NCBI RefSeq assembly: GCF_900116175.1
Contig: NZ_FPCH01000001.1
Span: 746,501-810,500, forward strand
Direction: 5' to 3'
Source of the DNA: Hyphomicrobium facile
Lineage (GTDB): Bacteria; Pseudomonadota; Alphaproteobacteria; Rhizobiales; Hyphomicrobiaceae
Length of the DNA stretch: 64,000 nucleotides
Shown here: one piece after another, positions 10,106-17,863 of the stretch
How the letters are laid out: each line of letters starts with the position of its first letter
Position numbering within the stretch: position 1 is the stretch's first letter
Notes under the pieces: generated by a model
Told to the model about the DNA's origin: nothing
Databases searched by the model: none
The model's input: the letters and a program-made list of their open reading frames with translations, nothing else
Position numbers and translations under genes: made by a program

Positions 10106-10555
10106 TTATTCGACCAAGAGCCGGTTTTGGAGAGGATCGCCTTCCGGCCAGAGCGCAACATCCTTTTTCGTGTCTAGCGATTTGTCGCCGTCGACATCCT
10201 TATAGAGGGTCGCCCACAGCGCCGAGCCCGGCGCGACGCCAGTGCCGACCGTGACGCTCACGTTGTTATGGCTGCCCTTGTCCAGCGCTGTGAAGCCAAG
10301 GACTTTGTCCGAGCGCTTGCCGTTCTCGTCGGCAAAAACGGCGACATAGCCATTATGAGGCAGATAGACGTAGCTAATAGCTATCGCGTCGCCCTTGGGC
10401 TTCTGATCGAAGGCGATGAGGGATGCGGGAACCTCTGTGGTGGCTTCCTGGCTCGCCGGCTGATCGGTCATCGCAACCGCTGGGCTGGCCGCAAAAGCGA
10501 AGAATGCGGCGGCAGCGGCCGTGAGGGCGAATTTGGGATCAGCTGCATAAGTCAT
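10106..10555 (-). CDS. Secreted protein of unknown function
   Basis: The 149-residue product begins with a clear signal peptide (Ala-rich core ending SPAVA). The mature part is beta-rich: a V/I-x-Y-V-Y-LPHNGYVAVF segment, then LDKGSHNNVSVTV, and a short Asp-rich loop DVDGDKSLD that could bind calcium. The pattern is reminiscent of the DUF7282 type of beta-sandwich domain, but this is from memory and not tested. The start at ATG 10555 has TTTGGAG upstream; a TTG at 10567 is in frame but poorer. It is convergent with groEL. The function is unknown, the location periplasmic or extracellular. Confidence 0.72.
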   Translation of the reverse strand: MTYAADPKFALTAAAAAFFAFAASPAVAMTDQPASQEATTEVPASLIAFDQKPKGDAIAISYVYLPHNGYVAVFADENGKRSDKVLGFTALDKGSHNNVSVTVGTGVAPGSALWATLYKDVDGDKSLDTKKDVALWPEGDPLQNRLLVE

Positions 10556-10898
10556 GGACGTCTCCAAAGTTAGACTGTTGGCTTAAGAGGCGCATTTGTT
10601 TGCGCATTTTCCATTTGGGGACGCTGTTCAGAATATTACACCGTTGGGTCTCTTCACGGCAGTTCACGTTCCCATCAGCGAAGATGTGATTGTTGCAGTG
10701 CAATTTGTGAGCACTTAATCCGCGCTTCGTGAAAACCCGAATAGAGAGCGAGACCTCGAACGCAGAGAGGACGCGAGTGATGTTCCGGTTTTGCTCGAAC
10801 ATATTCCCGCGGAAATATGCAAACGCGGCTTGTTATTCGGCGGCGCCGCAGGCCTTAATCTGAATCATCTGTGAGCGGACCAATCGCGGGATTTCTCG
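10556..10898. other. Intergenic region between divergent genes
   Basis: About 340 bases, less GC-rich than the flanks, separate the secreted protein from the glycosyltransferase. No credible gene is seen. At 10800-10819 there is a 20-base imperfect palindrome CATATTCCCGCGGAAATATG, 80 bases before the glycosyltransferase start, which could be an operator. Confidence 0.5.
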
Positions 10899-11714
10899 AT
10901 GCTCTTTTCCTTCTGGTCGGGTGAAGTGAGCTGGATGGAACGCCTCTGCGTCGCCTCCGCGAAAGACATCGGAGAAGAGATTACGGTTTTCACCTACGGG
11001 GATCGCGAGAAGCTCTCCGCCCAACTCGGATGCCCGGTTCGCGATGCCGCCTTGATCCTCAGCCCAGCCGACAGGGACGAGGTCCTCCAGTTCGGCGTCG
11101 CCCACTTTTCCGATTTCTTCCGGCTCGAAGCTATTGCGCGAGGATGCGGGACCTGGACCGATCTCGACGTCATCTTCATCAAGCCGCTTCCTCGATCGGA
11201 ATATGTTTTCGGCGAGCAGAATGATGAGCGGATCGGAAATTCGGTTTTGCGGCTGCCGCCGGACAGCGAGCTTCTCAATCGCTACCTTGCGTTTTGCCGG
11301 AAGCGGCCGATGCATCGCTTGGTGATGCCCTGGATGCCGTGGACGACGAAGTGCAGCCGGATCATGAAGGGCCTTGCAGCTTCGGCGATGGGGGCACGTC
11401 TCCCTGCGCCGAAATACGGACCGGCGGCGCTGACCTACTTCGCGGAGCGTTGCGGGGTCGACCACATCGCGCTTCCGGCGAAGGTTTTTTATCCGATCCC
11501 GATCAGGGGCCCAGCCATTACCCGCGTCTTCGAGCCGGGTTTCATAGAGTCGCTCGTCGGGCCCGAAACGGTAGCCGTCCACCTTTGGCGATCGACGTTC
11601 GTCCATTTCAATGGGCTTGGCGTGCCGACGTCAGGATGGCTGGCCGAGCGGGTCGCGCATTTGCTGACGCTGCGTGATTCCGAGGCGGCTGCCGAGCGGC
11701 GGTATTCGGTTTGA
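10899..11714 (+). CDS. Glycosyltransferase with DXD motif (Gly_transf_sug type)
   Basis: The 271-residue protein carries the core of the DXD sugar-transferase family: AHFSDFFRLEAIARGCGTWTDLDV, where the DLD at about residues 89-91 would hold the metal-nucleotide-sugar. This core is shared by Och1-like and toxin-type glycosyltransferases and by capsular polysaccharide enzymes. There is no signal peptide or membrane helix, so it is probably cytoplasmic and acts on a lipid-linked or protein acceptor that cannot be named. It stands alone with no sugar-nucleotide or polymer genes beside it. The start codon lacks an obvious Shine-Dalgarno. Confidence 0.78.
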   Translation: MLFSFWSGEVSWMERLCVASAKDIGEEITVFTYGDREKLSAQLGCPVRDAALILSPADRDEVLQFGVAHFSDFFRLEAIARGCGTWTDLDVIFIKPLPRSEYVFGEQNDERIGNSVLRLPPDSELLNRYLAFCRKRPMHRLVMPWMPWTTKCSRIMKGLAASAMGARLPAPKYGPAALTYFAERCGVDHIALPAKVFYPIPIRGPAITRVFEPGFIESLVGPETVAVHLWRSTFVHFNGLGVPTSGWLAERVAHLLTLRDSEAAAERRYSV

Positions 11715-11963
11715 GGTTGGCTTCCGGCGTCGTTCGGTAGCTGGAGCTGGCTCACCAGTTCGCTAGCGAGCGCAACCCGACCTGATCACTTCTGCAATTT
11801 ATAGCTGTTGACAGACTGTCGCAGCGGTTCGCGCTGAACAGAATTCCTGTACATTTATTCTTGCGCATTACTGCACAAGCTGAAGACGAGCGTCCGCATG
11901 AACAGTCATGCGCAGGCGAAGGGGATGCTTATTCTCAAAACTCCAAGACAAAGGGAAGAATAG

Positions 11964-12707
11964 ATGTCGGCCGATATCCTGTCCAAGCTCAAGACCTTAC
12001 ACGACGATGTTCGAGCGCGCATTGAGGCGTCGCCGGACTTCAGAGCCATGAAAGCCGTCGAACGAGCGATCGGCGAGCTTTCGGAAGTTGTTACCGCACC
12101 ATCTATTTCGGAGACTGAAGCCGCTGCCGCTGAACCGGTAGCGGAAGCGGCTCCGGAGGCGGCTGCTGAAGTGGCCGTAGAGGCTGCTCCAGAGGCTGTC
12201 GAAGCCGCTGCGGCACCGGAAGCCGCTCCAGAGACTGCTGCTGAGGCGGCTCCTGAGGCTGCGCCGGAAGAGGCGGCTGAAGCGCCGGCCGAGGCTGCTG
12301 CGGAAGTAATTCCGGCGCCTGAGGCCGCGGCGGAGGCTCCCGCGGACGTTGCAGAGGCTCCGGCCGAAGCGGCTGCGGAGGCGGCTGCCGTAGAGGCTGC
12401 CTCGGAGCCTGAGGCCGTTGCCGAGGCCGTCGCTGAGGCGGCTCCGGCTGCCGAAGCTGCAAGCGCGGAAGAGGCAGCTCCAGCGGAAGAAGCCCCTGCC
12501 GAAGCTGCAACGGCTGAAGCTCCAGCAACGGAAGCCGCCGAGCCTGCGGCTGAGGCTGCTGCTGCCGAGGTCGCGGAAGCTGCTCCTGCCGAAGCCGCCG
12601 AAGTACCTGCTGCTGAAATCCCGGCCGAAGACAAGCCGCTGGTCGCGGCGATCGTCGCGAACGGTGCAGCAACGCCAGCTGAAGGAGCCAAGACGAGCGC
12701 AGCCTAA
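11964..12707 (+). CDS. Extreme Ala/Glu-rich low-complexity protein
   Basis: Residues 1-48 form a normal amphipathic helical segment (MSADILSKLKTLHDDVRARI onward). From about residue 50 to 220 the protein is almost only Ala, Glu, Pro and Val in variants of EAAPEA. A short tail of ordinary sequence follows. It has no signal peptide, Cys or Trp. It is strongly acidic, so it is likely an extended or helical spacer or scaffold. Codons within the repeat are mixed (GCT, GCC, GCG, GCA), so the repeat is old or selected at protein level. Start ATG 11964 follows AAGGGAAGAATAG. It is a single-gene unit closed by a terminator. No function can be assigned. Confidence 0.75.
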   Translation: MSADILSKLKTLHDDVRARIEASPDFRAMKAVERAIGELSEVVTAPSISETEAAAAEPVAEAAPEAAAEVAVEAAPEAVEAAAAPEAAPETAAEAAPEAAPEEAAEAPAEAAAEVIPAPEAAAEAPADVAEAPAEAAAEAAAVEAASEPEAVAEAVAEAAPAAEAASAEEAAPAEEAPAEAATAEAPATEAAEPAAEAAAAEVAEAAPAEAAEVPAAEIPAEDKPLVAAIVANGAATPAEGAKTSAA

Positions 12708-12737
12708 CAGGATCTTTCGGGGTCACTCTTTTGAAGG

Positions 12738-12766
12738 AAGCCCCGGCCGCGAGAGCCGGGGCTTTT
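12738..12766 (+). terminator. Terminator after the Ala/Glu-rich gene
   Basis: The stem AAGCCCCGGC (12738-12747) pairs with GCCGGGGCTT (12755-12764) around a seven-base loop, ending in a short TTTT. Confidence 0.8.
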
Positions 12767-12921
12767 GCGCGGGGGCGGGTGAGAAGCGAGACGGGGCAGG
12801 GAACTGCGCGGGCTTTTGCGAGTCCGACGTTTGAGAGCAGAGAACGGAGCGCAGTCGAGATCAAAGACGAACTGGCAAAGACGAACCGGCAAAGACGCCG
12901 GTCAGACTGGGAGGATCAGCC

Positions 12922-13107
12922 ATGATGAATGCGGTTGAAGTCCATGATCATGCCCGCAAGCTCTACGTGGCGCACGGCGGCAAGGCACTCGCGGAGGCCA
13001 CTGAAATGGCGCGCCGGTATGCCCGCAACGGCGACAAAGGTCTCGCGGAGGATTGGCGCCGCATTCAAGCGGCGCTCAAGGAATTGATCGGACCGAGCGT
13101 CAGCTAG
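12922..13107 (+). CDS. Small conserved protein of unknown function
   Basis: This 61-residue protein (VHDHARKLYVAHGGKALAEA, then a Trp-containing helix EDWRRIQAALKEL) looks like a two-helix cytoplasmic protein of a type I recall as common in Hyphomicrobiales. The sequence GGGAGGATCAGCC precedes the start. Its stop codon overlaps that of the convergent btaB gene in the palindrome CTAG (13104-13107). No known domain. Confidence 0.7.
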   Translation: MMNAVEVHDHARKLYVAHGGKALAEATEMARRYARNGDKGLAEDWRRIQAALKELIGPSVS

Positions 13108-13790
13108 TTCTGAGCGGATTGCGGTTTGCGAGAGCAGATGCCGATGCGGGCGATTGCCGAATAGTCGAAGCGGCCTTGGCTGAATGATGCCGTTCTGCCG
13201 TGTCGCTTTGCCGTTTCGTTGATCGTGCTTTCGAGATCGAGACGCGGCGTGACGCTAAAGCGGGCAAGCCACGCGCGCATGGCACGGCGCGGAAGCGGCG
13301 GCATGGATGCCATCGTGCCGAAGTCGACGATGTGCAACTCTCCACGCGGCGCGAGCTGCGTGACGGCGCGGTCGATCACAGCCTCCCAAGGCGGGATCAT
13401 CGACAACGCGTAGGAAATGAAAATGCGGTCGAACTTTCTTATGCCGAAAAGTTCCGCGGGAGAGAATGTCGTCGCGTCGGCTTGCGCGACCGTTATCGCG
13501 TCGCCAACGTGGCTCCGGTCGATGGCGGCGCGCGCGGTCTTCAGCATCTCTTCGGAAACGTCGAGCCCATAGAATTGCGTGGCCGGATAAAGGTGCGCGG
13601 CGCGAAGCAGGTTGCGCGCCGTCCCGCAGCCGATCTCGAGCACGGATCCCGGAACCGGCGGATCGAGCTCATTGATCAATTGATCGCGGCCGAGAAGATA
13701 ATAGCGGCGCGTCAGGTCGTAGATGTAGCGCTGGTGGCGGTACATCCCGTCCATTGCACTTGCGGCGGTCGTGTTCGTGGCAGCGGTCAT
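13104..13790 (-). CDS. btaB: Diacylglyceryl-homoserine N-methyltransferase BtaB
   Basis: The 228-residue protein is a class I SAM methyltransferase with motif I VLEIGCGTARNLL (about 50-62), the acidic strand end FYGLDVS and RGELHIVDFG. The N-terminal segment MYRHQRYIYDLTRRYYLLGRD is typical of BtaB. BtaB methylates the homoserine head group three times to give the betaine lipid DGTS. It starts 20 bases after btaA and is in one transcript with it and the phosphoesterase upstream. Standing alone it could be taken for a generic methyltransferase; the neighbour BtaA makes the assignment firm. Location: cytoplasmic face of the inner membrane. Confidence 0.9.
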   Translation of the reverse strand: MTAATNTTAASAMDGMYRHQRYIYDLTRRYYLLGRDQLINELDPPVPGSVLEIGCGTARNLLRAAHLYPATQFYGLDVSEEMLKTARAAIDRSHVGDAITVAQADATTFSPAELFGIRKFDRIFISYALSMIPPWEAVIDRAVTQLAPRGELHIVDFGTMASMPPLPRRAMRAWLARFSVTPRLDLESTINETAKRHGRTASFSQGRFDYSAIARIGICSRKPQSAQN

Positions 13791-13810
13791 CGTTGCGATC
13801 GTCGCCCCGG

Positions 13811-15055
13811 TTAGGCGTTTTTGACGTAGAGATGGAAGCCGCCGTAGATCGCGGAGCGGTCCTTGTTGTGGATCTCCGCCGATTTCGCGGCGTCGTAGGT
13901 CCACCGATCGAGGGTCGCGTCCGATACGCGGCCGGGCAGAATGCTTTCCTCGCCCGCGGTCCGGAAGATGACGCGTGCGCCGGGGCGGGCCGTGCGCGTG
14001 ATCTCTTGCCAAAGGGCGTTGAGCGCGCCGTCGTCCATCCAGTCCTGCGCGTCGAGCAGCACGTAGCGGTCGAGGCTTTCAGCCGGTTCGTTCGACAGGA
14101 AGCGGATCATGTTGTCGTGGATGACGTTGACCCGGTTGGCGCGCGCTTTGACGGCCATGAAATTCGCTTTGTCGAGATAGGGCGGGCAGGGGCCTTCGCC
14201 CTGCGCCGGGTAGCGGCGGCCAAACGCCTGCCAGGCGAAATAGTTGTCTTTCAGATCGAAGCCGGTCGCGAGGCGTTCGGAGCGCTCTCTCAGGACGTCC
14301 GACATGCGCCGCGAGCCGCCGTTGCACAACGCATCGTATTGCACCGGCGGGATGCCCAAGCCGAAGAGCGAGGCGCGGTTCGACGTGATCCAGCGCAGCA
14401 CGGGGTGTTCGAAGGCCGGCGCGATTTCGCGCGCGAAGATTTCGCGCTGCTCTTCGATGGTGCGCGCTTCGAGCATACGCTTCGGGTTGGCGCCGAACAC
14501 GCGCGCCGCGATGTGTCCGGTGGCGATGAAGCGTCCGAGCAAGCCGAAATGATAGAAGTTGCGTGCGAACCGCGAGATGCGGCGGCGGCCGCTGAGTTCG
14601 CGGCCTTCCCAATAGCCGCGCGTATCCGCGTCGAGGTGCTGGGCGATCAGATCGTTATAGAGGTGGATATTGCGGCGGTCGTTGGCTGCGCCGAAGAAGC
14701 GATAGAACGTTGCGTGGTTCGGCAGGTGCTGCGCTGCCGCCACTTTGAGCTTCAGCAACGCGATGTGAGTTTGGTTGAGATCGATCGCGTAAATGCGTGC
14801 CGGATTGGCCGTCAGGTAGCTCATGACGTTGCAGCCGCCGGAGGCGATCGTGACGAGGCGGCTTTGCGGCGTGAGCTCCAGGGCCTCCATGTCGGCGCGC
14901 GGGTCTTCCCAGATCTGCGGATAGACCATCGAGCGGAAAGCGAACGTGAAGGTGCGTTCGAGAATGCCTGCAAGGCTCAGAGCGCTGTTCTGATGAACAG
15001 CTTCGCTCAGGAGATCGGTGCTCGTCGGTTCGAAAGCTTTGGCGGTGACGTTCAA
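13811..15055 (-). CDS. btaA: S-adenosylmethionine:diacylglycerol 3-amino-3-carboxypropyl transferase BtaA
   Basis: The 414-residue protein is a DUF3419/BtaA family member: FRSMVYPQIWEDPRADMEAL near the N-terminus, a SAM site VTIASGGCNVMSYL (about 75-88) and AIDLNQTHIALLKLK. It moves the aminocarboxypropyl part of SAM onto diacylglycerol, making diacylglyceryl-homoserine and releasing methylthioadenosine. The length matches the Rhodobacter enzyme. I chose TTG 15055 because GGAG lies seven bases before it; the frame is open upstream, but those codons are made of short DNA repeats. It is the middle gene of a plcP-btaA-btaB operon, as expected for phosphate-starvation lipid replacement. Confidence 0.92.
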   Translation of the reverse strand: MNVTAKAFEPTSTDLLSEAVHQNSALSLAGILERTFTFAFRSMVYPQIWEDPRADMEALELTPQSRLVTIASGGCNVMSYLTANPARIYAIDLNQTHIALLKLKVAAAQHLPNHATFYRFFGAANDRRNIHLYNDLIAQHLDADTRGYWEGRELSGRRRISRFARNFYHFGLLGRFIATGHIAARVFGANPKRMLEARTIEEQREIFAREIAPAFEHPVLRWITSNRASLFGLGIPPVQYDALCNGGSRRMSDVLRERSERLATGFDLKDNYFAWQAFGRRYPAQGEGPCPPYLDKANFMAVKARANRVNVIHDNMIRFLSNEPAESLDRYVLLDAQDWMDDGALNALWQEITRTARPGARVIFRTAGEESILPGRVSDATLDRWTYDAAKSAEIHNKDRSAIYGGFHLYVKNA

Positions 15056-15075
15056 ATGAGATCTCCATTTTGATT

Positions 15076-15160
15076 GTTTCGGACGACACGCGTCGATTTT
15101 GCTTTGTTTCGGACGACACGCGTTCCGCGCGCCGGCCGTCCGAAACGGGCCGTCCGAAAC
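15076..15160. repeat. Four copies of the decamer GTTTCGGACG in the btaA leader
   Basis: GTTTCGGACG reads forward at 15076-15085 and 15106-15115, and in reverse complement (CGTCCGAAAC) at 15137-15146 and 15151-15160. The first two are part of a perfect 20-base direct repeat (15074-15093, 15104-15123). They fill the gap between the phosphoesterase stop and btaA. Related sequences (GGTTTCGGACGTCACGCG) occur at 44909-44926, so this may be a dispersed genomic repeat. Confidence 0.8.
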
Positions 15161-15996
15161 TAGGCCGCTTCGACGAGCCAACGGCCCGAGGGCGCCTGCT
15201 TGCCGCGGGCGGCCAGATGTTCTTTCCAGCGAATGATTTCGAATTGTCCGTCGAAGCGCTCTGCGATCGCCGTGCAGCTTTCAACCCAATCGCCGCAGTT
15301 CAGATAGTGGATGCCGTCGATCATGCGTTCGTTGGCGTGGTGGATGTGGCCGCAGATGAGGCCGTGCGTGTCGCGGCGGCGGGCTTCGCCGGCGAGAGCT
15401 TCTTCGAACTCGCCGATGTAATTGACCGCGCTTTTCACCTTGTGCTTCAGGAACGCGGAGAGCGACCAGTGCCCGAGGCCAAGTTGACGGCGCATGAAGT
15501 TCAGCGGGACGTTGAGCGCGAGTGCGGCGTCGTACGAGCGGTCGCCGAGGAATGCCAGCCAGCGGGCGTAGCGGACGACGACGTCGAATTCATCGCCGTG
15601 CAAGACGAGATAGCGTTTGCCGTTGGCGCCTTCGTGCACGGCATCGCGGCGCAGCTCGACGCCGCCGAAATTCATTCCCGCGTAGTCGCGCAACCCGTCG
15701 TCGTGATTGCCGGGGATGAAGACAACGCGCGTGCCCTTTCGGGCCTTGCGGAGCAGTTTTTGCAGGACGTCATTGTGGCTTTGCGGCCAATGGGGGCCGC
15801 GGCGAACTTTCCAGAAATCGACGATGTCGCCAACCAGATAGAGGTCCTGGCATTCGACGTTTTTGAGGAAGTCGATAAGGGCTGTCGCTTGCGAGTTACG
15901 CATCCCGAGATGGATGTCGGAAATGAAGACGGCCCGATAATTCAATTCCGGGTTCGGTGCGCTCAATGTCAGCCCCCCAGTCAGTACGCTTTCCAC
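15160..15996 (-). CDS. plcP: Calcineurin-like phosphoesterase, probable PlcP-type phospholipase C
   Basis: The 278-residue protein has all metallophosphoesterase motifs: SDIHLG (about 25), VGDIVDFWK (about 55), PGNHDD (about 95), LHGDEFD (about 130) and CGHIHHA (about 215). By sequence alone it belongs with UDP-2,3-diacylglucosamine hydrolases (LpxH-like). Its place in front of btaA-btaB instead points to PlcP, the Sinorhizobium phospholipase C that splits phosphatidylcholine into diacylglycerol and phosphocholine when phosphate is scarce. The start is uncertain: GTG 15996 is used, but a TTG near 15966 preceded by GGGGGG is possible. A candidate Pho box lies 44 bases upstream. LpxH activity remains the main alternative. 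Confidence 0.8.
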   Translation of the reverse strand: MESVLTGGLTLSAPNPELNYRAVFISDIHLGMRNSQATALIDFLKNVECQDLYLVGDIVDFWKVRRGPHWPQSHNDVLQKLLRKARKGTRVVFIPGNHDDGLRDYAGMNFGGVELRRDAVHEGANGKRYLVLHGDEFDVVVRYARWLAFLGDRSYDAALALNVPLNFMRRQLGLGHWSLSAFLKHKVKSAVNYIGEFEEALAGEARRRDTHGLICGHIHHANERMIDGIHYLNCGDWVESCTAIAERFDGQFEIIRWKEHLAARGKQAPSGRWLVEAA

Positions 15997-16039
15997 AAAA
16001 GCAGCTAAGCTTTCATGCGAAACGTAGGACGGGATTCAT

Positions 16040-16057
16040 GTTACAGGCGTATGACGA
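16040..16057 (-). promoter_or_regulatory. Candidate Pho box upstream of plcP-btaAB
   Basis: On the minus strand TCGTCAT-ACGC-CTGTAAC matches the two heptamers of the PhoB consensus CTGTCAT-N4-CTGTCA(C/T) at 5 of 7 and 6 of 7 positions with the correct four-base spacer. It ends 44 bases before the first gene of the operon. This is a manual match and can occur by chance; its support comes from the gene context. Confidence 0.5.
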
Positions 16058-16208
16058 AGGCCTGCGGCTGTGAGGTCAGCGAGCGGCAAAAGCCCGGCTC
16101 GCGCACATTTACCAATAATTCCGGATGGAAAAAGGACGTGGACTGAGGCTTCGCTGCAGCCTGGCGGCGACCGCCTTTGCGCTCAGCCGCCCGGAAGGTT
16201 TTTGTTGG

Positions 16209-16243
16209 CGTCTGGCTCTCCCCTTCGGGGAGCCGGCCGCCAG
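16209..16243. repeat. REP-like hairpin sharing GGAGCCGGCCGCC with 40.1 kb
   Basis: CTCCCC-TTCG-GGGGAG forms a tight tetraloop hairpin and is followed directly by CCGGCCGCCAG. The same arrangement (hairpin ending GCGGAG, then CCGGCCGCCGG) lies at 40077-40122 between rplY and pth. Both are intergenic, as expected for a short repeated palindromic element. The rest of 15997-16269 contains only the Pho box candidate. Confidence 0.55.
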
Positions 16244-16269
16244 TCACAGCAGCCGAGGGGGCTTCGAAC

Positions 16270-16503
16270 TCAAAGCTCCGTACGTTGGGAGATACGCTCC
16301 CATGCAAACAGCAGAGCAGTATCGACGGCACCGACGATAAGAAACGCCAGCGCGATCGGATATGTCGATGCTTCGGGCAATCCCAGATCTGTCCCGCGAG
16401 TCGATACGGCGAGTGCTGAGACGAGACTGAGAAGAGCTAGAACGGCGAAGACAACTTGGACGAACTTGCGCGAACGCTCGCGCTCCCGACCTATAGTGTC
16501 CAT
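16270..16503 (-). CDS. Small two-helix membrane protein, unknown function
   Basis: The 77-residue product has a short basic N-terminus (MDTIGRERERSRKF) and two hydrophobic helices (about 14-36 and 48-68, the latter containing PIALAFLIVGAVDTALLFAW). It is therefore an inner-membrane protein with both ends inside. The ATG at 16503 is preceded by GGAAATGACCTG, a weak ribosome site. The frame is open further upstream but without a better start. It lies on the same strand as cca and ends 270 bases before the plcP start region. No family recognised. Confidence 0.55.
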   Translation of the reverse strand: MDTIGRERERSRKFVQVVFAVLALLSLVSALAVSTRGTDLGLPEASTYPIALAFLIVGAVDTALLFAWERISQRTEL

Positions 16504-16600
16504 CAGGTCATTTCCCCAACGCAATACAAACAGCAGACCCCGCAACGTCAGAGAACCTATCCGGAGCAAAAGCCCAGGTGAAGTGAAATATTTTGCTTAG

Positions 16601-17860
16601 CTAAGCAAGTGCCTCGGCCGCCAAGTCTTTAAGCACTTTGCGTTGTTGTTCAGCATCAGAGGGGAAATCGTTCTCGATCCACCAGCGTTCGAAAGCGTCG
16701 AGAACGCGGCCGATGGCTACTCCTTGGGCAACACCGAGCGCCATGACATCGCTGCCGGAAAAGGGCATTTTGGAAGCGTTCCAACGATCCGGCAGCAACG
16801 CTCGAGCGCGCCAGTTTGGGGCGTTGGGTGAAGCGCCGGACCGAGCCCACGCGAGCCGTACCGCACGGCGGAAACTTTCCCGGCCGAGTCTATAAAGGGC
16901 CGCCCGGCCCGCGGATTCCGGCGTGTGCGGATCGATACCCGGGTCGGTCTCGAGGGCTGCTGCAATGCGATGAGCGTCGGCATTGGAGAGCCTGAGCTGG
17001 TTGGCGAGAAAGATGTCGTCGCCCGGATGAATGACGGCGAGGGCCGCCAAACGCGTTATCGGATCGGGTGGTTCGCCGAGGGCGGCTTCGATGGCGGCGA
17101 GCCGGACGAAACGATCCGGCTCGATCTGCGTCCGGACTGCCAGTTGCAGAATGCCGGCGTCGTACATGACACCAAGCACGTCAGGTGCGCCGGGCGCTGC
17201 GAGAAGCTTCAGCATCTCGGCGCTCACACGCTCGGCGGAGAGGAGGATCAAGCCATCCTTCAACGCTTCCGCCGCGGCGAGGCCGGTCGGATCGAGTTGG
17301 CCGCTCCCATATTGGGCGCTGAAGCGGAAGAAGCGGAGAATGCGAAGGTAGTCTTCGCGTATGCGCGCTTCTGCGTCGCCGATGAAGCGGACGCGGCGCT
17401 TGCGGATGTCGGCTAGGCCGCCGCCCACCGGATCGTAGATGTTTCCATCGAGATCGCAGTAGAGAGCGTTGATCGTGAAGTCGCGGCGGGAGGCGTCTTC
17501 CGTCCAATCGTTCGTGAATGCAACGACGGCGTGACGGCCATCGGTTTCGACATCCCGGCGAAGGGTCGTGACTTCGTATGACTGTCCATCGCTAACGACG
17601 GTTATGGTGCCGTGGTCGATGCCGGTCGGGTAGGCGCCAAGGCCGGCATCACGCGCGAGACGCATGGTGTCTTCGGGGGGCGCTGTCGTCGCGATATCGA
17701 CTTCGTGGACGGGCCGATCGAGCAGCGCATTGCGCACGGCGCCACCGACGACGCGGGCTTCGGCGCCGCCGGCGCCAAGTGCGCCGAAGACCTTCGCCAA
17801 GGCAGGCGAGTTCAACCACGGGGCGCTCAAGCGCGGCCATTTCAGCGGAGTGTCAGCCAT
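16601..17860 (-). CDS. cca: CCA tRNA nucleotidyltransferase / poly(A) polymerase family
   Basis: The 419-residue protein has the class II nucleotidyltransferase head: VVGGAVRNALL (about 36-46), the acidic HEVDIAT, TLRRDVETDGRHA, and EDASRRDFTINALY with YDPVGGGLADIRKRRVRFIG. The RNA-binding helices (RILRFFRFSAQYG) follow. It adds or repairs the 3'-CCA end of tRNAs. The first metal-binding position reads E rather than D (EVD), a conservative change. The gene is last in a cluster Nudix - small membrane protein - cca whose members overlap or are 3 bases apart. Confidence 0.92.
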   Translation of the reverse strand: MADTPLKWPRLSAPWLNSPALAKVFGALGAGGAEARVVGGAVRNALLDRPVHEVDIATTAPPEDTMRLARDAGLGAYPTGIDHGTITVVSDGQSYEVTTLRRDVETDGRHAVVAFTNDWTEDASRRDFTINALYCDLDGNIYDPVGGGLADIRKRRVRFIGDAEARIREDYLRILRFFRFSAQYGSGQLDPTGLAAAEALKDGLILLSAERVSAEMLKLLAAPGAPDVLGVMYDAGILQLAVRTQIEPDRFVRLAAIEAALGEPPDPITRLAALAVIHPGDDIFLANQLRLSNADAHRIAAALETDPGIDPHTPESAGRAALYRLGRESFRRAVRLAWARSGASPNAPNWRARALLPDRWNASKMPFSGSDVMALGVAQGVAIGRVLDAFERWWIENDFPSDAEQQRKVLKDLAAEALA

Positions 17861-17863
17861 GGA

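Noticed and set aside
11964..12707. The plus-strand Ala/Glu frame as a possible artefact of the minus-strand Ala/Ser frame (11906-12691)
   Set aside because: The plus frame has a good ribosome site, a normal N-terminal helix and a terminator right after its stop; the minus frame has none of these.
13754..15073. A 439-codon plus-strand frame across btaA
   Set aside because: Shadow of btaA; no domain, and the composition is typical of antisense frames.
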